Shown: piece by piece, positions 60,807 to 64,000 of the stretch
How the letters are laid out: each line of letters opens with the position of its first letter
How positions within the stretch are numbered: position 1 is the stretch's first letter
Assembly (NCBI GenBank): GCA_947487835.1
Contig: CANKXX010000001.1
Span: 124,001-188,000 of the forward strand
Length of the DNA: 64,000 nucleotides
Direction of reading: 5' to 3'
Origin: an uncultured Microbacteriaceae bacterium
GTDB taxonomy: Bacteria > Actinomycetota > Actinomycetes > Actinomycetales > Microbacteriaceae
Notes under the pieces: model-generated
Seen by the model: the letters and a program-made list of their open reading frames with translations, nothing else
Databases searched by the model: none
Told to the model about the DNA's origin: nothing
Position numbers and translations under genes: made by a program

Positions 60807-61655
60807 CTAGTCGCGGATCGCGACGATCGTGAAGGTGGTCGGGAGCCGGTCGCGATCGACCTCGGGCCACGCCCAGGAGCCGTCGCCGGTGACCTCCATC
60901 CGGGGGCTGAACCGCCACGGCAGCGTGCGGCCCTCGTCGAGGCGCCGGATGCGCAGGCCCGCGCCCAGGAGGGCGTTCACGATCTCGGACAGCGGGTGCG
61001 GCCACTCGTACGTGCGGGGGTGGGCCACCGTGCCCTCGCCCAGGTAGGTCCCGGGATCGTCCCACTGCTGCGCCGTCCCGTCGGGGAAGTACCGGTACCG
61101 CGTGACGAGCTCGTCCGCATCCTCGTCGAGCGCGTACAGCGCCGGGTGCCCGTCCCGGATGTAGAAGACACCTCCGGGCCGGAGGAGCGCGGCCACCTGC
61201 GCCGCCCAGCGGTCGAGGTCGGCGAGCCAGCAGATCGTGCCGATGCTGGTGTAGACGACGTCGAAGTCGCCGGCGACCGCGGCGCGGGCATCGAGCACGT
61301 CGGACTCGACCCAGGTCACGTCGAGCCCCAGCCGTGAGGCGAGCGCGGCGGCGGAGGCGAGGGCGGGCGCCGAGAAGTCGACGCCGGTGACCCGTGCACC
61401 CTCCCGGGCGAGGGACACCGTGTCGGTGCCTATGTGGCACTGCAGGTGGCACACGTCGAGCCCGGCGAGCGATCCGTCCGGCAACCAGGGCGTCAGGGCG
61501 GGGAGGTCCTCGCGGACGACGTCCGACCGGTGGCCGGGGTCGGCGAAGGCCTCCACGCCGTACGCACCCTCGTGGATGGGCACCCGGTCGTCCCAGTTCG
61601 CGCGGTTCGCGTCGCGCGCGCTCTCCCAGTCGATCTGCACACGGTCGCTGCCCAT
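60807..61655 (-). CDS. Class I SAM-dependent methyltransferase
   Basis: A 282-aa methyltransferase. SAM motif I-like LDVCHLQCHIGTDTVSLAREGARVTGVDFS, then FDVVYTSIGTICWLADLDRWAAQVAALLRPGGVFYI. The start at 61655 follows TATGGT by seven bases (leaderless). Substrate unknown. It is divergent from the aldo/keto reductase. Confidence 0.8.
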   Translation of the reverse strand: MGSDRVQIDWESARDANRANWDDRVPIHEGAYGVEAFADPGHRSDVVREDLPALTPWLPDGSLAGLDVCHLQCHIGTDTVSLAREGARVTGVDFSAPALASAAALASRLGLDVTWVESDVLDARAAVAGDFDVVYTSIGTICWLADLDRWAAQVAALLRPGGVFYIRDGHPALYALDEDADELVTRYRYFPDGTAQQWDDPGTYLGEGTVAHPRTYEWPHPLSEIVNALLGAGLRIRRLDEGRTLPWRFSPRMEVTGDGSWAWPEVDRDRLPTTFTIVAIRD

Positions 61656-61794
61656 GGGCAGGACCATAGCGGCGGCCGGGATCAGGCGGAAGCCGCGCCC
61701 AGCGACCTTTCCCGCCGTAGCGGAATTTCGGCCACCGACCGCGAGTTGGCCAGAGGTACCGGCACCGCACGCATCGAAGAATCGGAGAACCCCC

Positions 61795-62751
61795 ATGACT
61801 CGTCCCACCACTCGGCTCGGCGCCTCGGAGCTGTCCGTCTTCCCGCTCAACCTCGGCGGCAACGTCTTCGGCTGGACGGCCGACCGCGAGACGTCGTTCG
61901 ACATCCTCGACGGGTTCCGTGCTGCGGGGGGCGACTTCATCGACACCGCGGACGGCTACTCCTCCTGGGTGCCCGGCAACACCGGTGGCGAGTCGGAGCG
62001 GATCATCGGTGAGTGGCAGCAGCTGCGGGGCAACCGGGACGAGGTCGTCATCGCGACCAAGGTGAGCCAGCACCCAGACTTCCGCGGACTCTCCGCGGCC
62101 ACCATCGCGAAGGCGGCGGACGCCTCCCTCGAGCGCCTGCGCACCGACCGCATCGACCTCTACTACGCCCACTTCGACGACGCCTCCGTGCCGCTCGAGG
62201 AGACGGTGACCGCGCTCTCCGAGCTCGTCGACGCCGGCAAGGTGCGCTACCTCGGCATCTCCAACTACAGCCCCGCCCGCATCGAGGAGTGGTTCGCCAT
62301 CGTGGAGGCGAAGGGACTGCACCGCCCCGTCGCGCTCCAGCCCCACTACAACCTCGTCGAGCGGGGCTTCGAGGGCGCGCTGCGGACCATCGCGGAGCGG
62401 GAGGACCTCGCCGTGCTGCCCTACTCCTCCCTCGCCTCCGGCTTCCTGACGGGCAAGTACCGCGAGGGAGCGAGCGTCGACAGCCCGCGTGCCGGCGGTG
62501 CCCAGGCGTACCTCGACACGCACGCTGCGCTCCTGCCCGTGCTCGACGAGGTGGCGGCCGCGCACGGCGTCTCGGTCGCGACGGTGTCGCTGGCCTGGCT
62601 CCGGTCGCAGCCGACCGTCGCGGCTCCCATCGCGAGCGCCCGCACGGTGGAGCAGCTGCCCGACCTCATCGCCTCGGCGACGCTCGATCTGTCGGCCGAC
62701 GAGCTCGCCGCGCTCTCGGACGCGTCTGTTGGAGCGCCGGCGAACGCGTAG
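61795..62751 (+). CDS. Aldo/keto reductase
   Basis: A 318-aa TIM-barrel reductase. Catalytic tetrad in FIDTADGYSSW (Asp, Tyr), IATKVS (Lys) and DLYYAHFDD (His). C-terminal NADPH-site PIASARTVEQLPDLI. GGAG precedes the ATG. It probably reduces sugar aldehydes or other carbonyls. Confidence 0.85.
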   Translation: MTRPTTRLGASELSVFPLNLGGNVFGWTADRETSFDILDGFRAAGGDFIDTADGYSSWVPGNTGGESERIIGEWQQLRGNRDEVVIATKVSQHPDFRGLSAATIAKAADASLERLRTDRIDLYYAHFDDASVPLEETVTALSELVDAGKVRYLGISNYSPARIEEWFAIVEAKGLHRPVALQPHYNLVERGFEGALRTIAEREDLAVLPYSSLASGFLTGKYREGASVDSPRAGGAQAYLDTHAALLPVLDEVAAAHGVSVATVSLAWLRSQPTVAAPIASARTVEQLPDLIASATLDLSADELAALSDASVGAPANA

Positions 62752-62760
62752 CGGAGCGTC

Positions 62761-62791
62761 GCCGGGACGGGCAGAAGACGCCCGGCCCGGC
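62761..62791. terminator. Hairpin terminator after aldo/keto reductase
   Basis: GCCGGG-ac-GGGC and GCCC-gg-CCCGGC pair around a seven-base loop (agaagac), 10 bases after the stop codon. Confidence 0.6.
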
Positions 62792-62870
62792 GCCTCCGGC
62801 GGAAGGCGTGACCGACCGCTCGAGCGCGCCTCCCTGAGAGTCGGCCCGGCGTGCGGAGACGGCGCGCCCG

Positions 62871-62876
62871 TAGGCT
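62871..62876 (+). promoter_or_regulatory. Promoter -10 of the CNNM leader
   Basis: TAGGCT lies seven bases before an ATG at 62884, so the transcript would begin at or next to that ATG. Confidence 0.5.
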
Positions 62877-62883
62877 CTTCCGC

Positions 62884-62973
62884 ATGGACGATCCTCCCTC
62901 ACACATGCCATCGCCCCTCCACGCCCTGACCGCTTCCGCGGTCGAGACCGGTGAGGAGGGGCTTCATGAATGA
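62884..62973 (+). CDS. Leaderless proline-rich upstream ORF (leader peptide candidate)
   Basis: A 29-codon ORF beginning MDDPPSHMPSP. It starts at the predicted transcription start and ends in TGA at 62971-62973, overlapping the CNNM start region (ATG 62966) by eight bases in a different frame. The Pro-Pro codons (CCTCCC) are themselves complementary to the CNNM ribosome binding site. Acidic and proline residues at the N-terminus resemble E. coli MgtL-type leader peptides that sense magnesium. No translation evidence exists here. Confidence 0.4.
   Translation: MDDPPSHMPSPLHALTASAVETGEEGLHE
62914..62961 (+). promoter_or_regulatory. RBS-sequestering hairpin of CNNM leader
   Basis: CCCCTCC (62914-62920) can pair with the ribosome binding site GGAGGGG (62955-62961). 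Between them GACCGC-ttcc-GCGGTC (62928-62943) forms an inner hairpin. A second anti-Shine-Dalgarno tract, CCTCCCTC, is at 62893-62900. The ribosome translating the upstream ORF would open these pairings. Confidence 0.5.
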
Positions 62974-64000
62974 GTGGGTCCTGCTCGCCATCGGCCTCGT
63001 CCTCACGGTGGGCACCGGGTTCTTCGTCGCCAGCGAGTTCTCCCTGGTCAACCTCGATCGCGGGGACCTCGAGGCGCGCCAGTCCCGGGGTGAGAAGCGC
63101 CTCGGTCCGACGATCAAGGCCCTGCGCATCACGTCGACGCATCTGTCCGGGGCGCAGCTCGGCATCACCCTCACGACCCTGCTGACCGGGTACACCTTCG
63201 AGCCTGCGATCAGCTCGCTGCTCGAGTCCCCCCTCACCGGCCTCGGCATCCCCGAGGCGGCGGTGCCCGGCATCGGCGCCGTCGCCGGCATCGCGCTGGC
63301 GACCCTGTTCTCGATGGTCATCGGCGAGCTCGTGCCGAAGAACTTCGCCCTGGCGCTGCCCCTGGCCACGGCCACGTTCGTCGTGCCCTTCCAGGCCGCG
63401 TTCACCGCCGTCTTCAAGCCGGTGATCCTGCTCTTCAACAGCACCGCGAACGCGGTGATCCGGAAGATGGGCATCGAGCCCAAGGAGGAGCTCTCCGGCG
63501 CGCGATCCGCCGAGGAGCTCAGCTCGCTCGTGCGCAGGTCCGCGCTCGAGGGCCTGCTCGACGACGACCACGCGACACTGCTCGGCCGCACCCTCACCTT
63601 CTCCGACCACACGGCCGGCGACGTCATGACGCCGCGGGTGCGGATGACGACGGTGCGCCTCACCGATTCCGCCGAGGACGTCGTGGAGACGTCGCTCGCC
63701 AGCGGCTTCTCCCGCTTCCCCGTCATCGGCGAGGACAGCGACGACATCGCCGGCGTGGTGCACATCAAGCAGGCGTTCGCTCTCCCCGCGGAGGAGCGGG
63801 CGCGGGTCAGCGTGTCGACCCTGGTGTCGGACGCGCGGTTCGTACCGGAGTCGATGGGCACGGACACCCTGCTCGGACTGCTCCGTCGCGAGGGATACCA
63901 GATCGCGATCGTCGCGGACGAGTTTGGCGGCACCGCCGGACTGGTCACCCTGGAGGACCTCGTGGAGGAGCTGGTCGGCGAGCTCGAGGACGAGCACGAC
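62966..64000 (+). CDS. CNNM/CorC-family (hemolysin-like) transporter, 3' partial
   Basis: The frame is open to the window edge, giving 345 codons. N-terminal CNNM domain: MNEWVLLAIGLVLTVGTGFFVASEFSLVNL, SGAQLGITLTTLLTGY and LFSMVIGELVPKNFALALP. From about residue 200 a pair of CBS domains starts (AGDVMTPRVRMTTVRL, GFSRFPVIGEDSDDIAGVVHIKQAF), ending at a CorC-like tail (IVADEFGGTAGLVTLEDLVEELVGE). CNNM/CorC proteins are linked to Mg2+/Co2+ efflux. AGGAGG precedes the ATG at 62966. Confidence 0.85.
   Translation, partial: MNEWVLLAIGLVLTVGTGFFVASEFSLVNLDRGDLEARQSRGEKRLGPTIKALRITSTHLSGAQLGITLTTLLTGYTFEPAISSLLESPLTGLGIPEAAVPGIGAVAGIALATLFSMVIGELVPKNFALALPLATATFVVPFQAAFTAVFKPVILLFNSTANAVIRKMGIEPKEELSGARSAEELSSLVRRSALEGLLDDDHATLLGRTLTFSDHTAGDVMTPRVRMTTVRLTDSAEDVVETSLASGFSRFPVIGEDSDDIAGVVHIKQAFALPAEERARVSVSTLVSDARFVPESMGTDTLLGLLRREGYQIAIVADEFGGTAGLVTLEDLVEELVGELEDEHD

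Noticed and set aside
1-64000. Mobile elements, CRISPR, tRNA or rRNA genes
   Set aside because: No transposase, integrase, phage gene, spaced short repeats or tRNA-like T-loop sequence was found.

Overview
The window is about 70% G+C with strong G/C preference at codon third positions. It carries actinobacterial features: GTG and TTG starts, many apparently leaderless genes, a 6C-type small RNA, sugar ABC importers without their own ATPase, and several families that I associate with Microbacteriaceae, notably three copies of the small protein family I know as DUF7882. I read it as a chromosomal segment of a Microbacteriaceae species, perhaps plant- or soil-associated given the pectate-lyase-like, GH127 and GH95 genes. 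Genus cannot be decided from the sequence alone. I saw no tRNA, rRNA, insertion sequence, prophage or CRISPR array.

Layout. 1-6.4 kb: the 3' part of a very long secreted repeat protein (alternating FN3 and jelly-roll units, ending in a parallel beta-helix), a small membrane protein, a divergent pair of paralogous hypothetical genes and the first DUF7882 copy. 6.4-12.7 kb: an MFS exporter, then a four-gene operon of two GT4 glycosyltransferases, an (alpha/alpha)-barrel protein and a GH130 enzyme. 12.7-31.3 kb: accessory and housekeeping genes: zinc-finger protein, alcohol dehydrogenase, MmyB-type regulator with an MFS exporter, secreted FN3 protein, lipoprotein, SdpI-like protein, second DUF7882 copy, FUSC transporter, a frameshifted manganese catalase, a DHFR-like reductase, and a TetR-flanked isomerase/oxidoreductase pair. 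A LysR regulator, two membrane or secreted proteins and the 6C RNA follow.

31.5-42 kb: an MFS/LacI pair flanked by a degenerate direct repeat, then a sugar-acid catabolic locus. That locus has an ABC importer, an enolase-superfamily sugar-acid dehydratase, an FAH-family dehydratase and a semialdehyde dehydrogenase, which together outline a Weimberg-type route to 2-oxoglutarate, with a GntR regulator between two divergent operons. 42-56.7 kb: a second glycan locus with an ABC importer, a 747-aa predicted glycosidase, a GH127 beta-L-arabinofuranosidase, an MFS transporter, two convergent LacI regulators, a GH95 enzyme and an AraC regulator, linked by repeated TTGCGCAA operator-like sites. 56.9-64 kb: third DUF7882 copy, SDR, LysR with a DMT exporter and cupin, methyltransferase, aldo/keto reductase, and the start of a CNNM/CorC-type transporter.

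The two sugar loci are the functional core: import of an oligosaccharide or glycoside, trimming by intracellular glycosidases, and oxidation of sugar acids. The most unusual regulatory region is the leader of the CNNM gene, where a leaderless proline-rich upstream ORF overlaps the gene start and anti-Shine-Dalgarno segments can pair with its ribosome binding site. Other points worth attention are the 6C RNA with a decayed copy of its 3' end downstream of the adjacent MFS/LacI module, the frameshift in the manganese catalase, and the many leaderless regulator genes.
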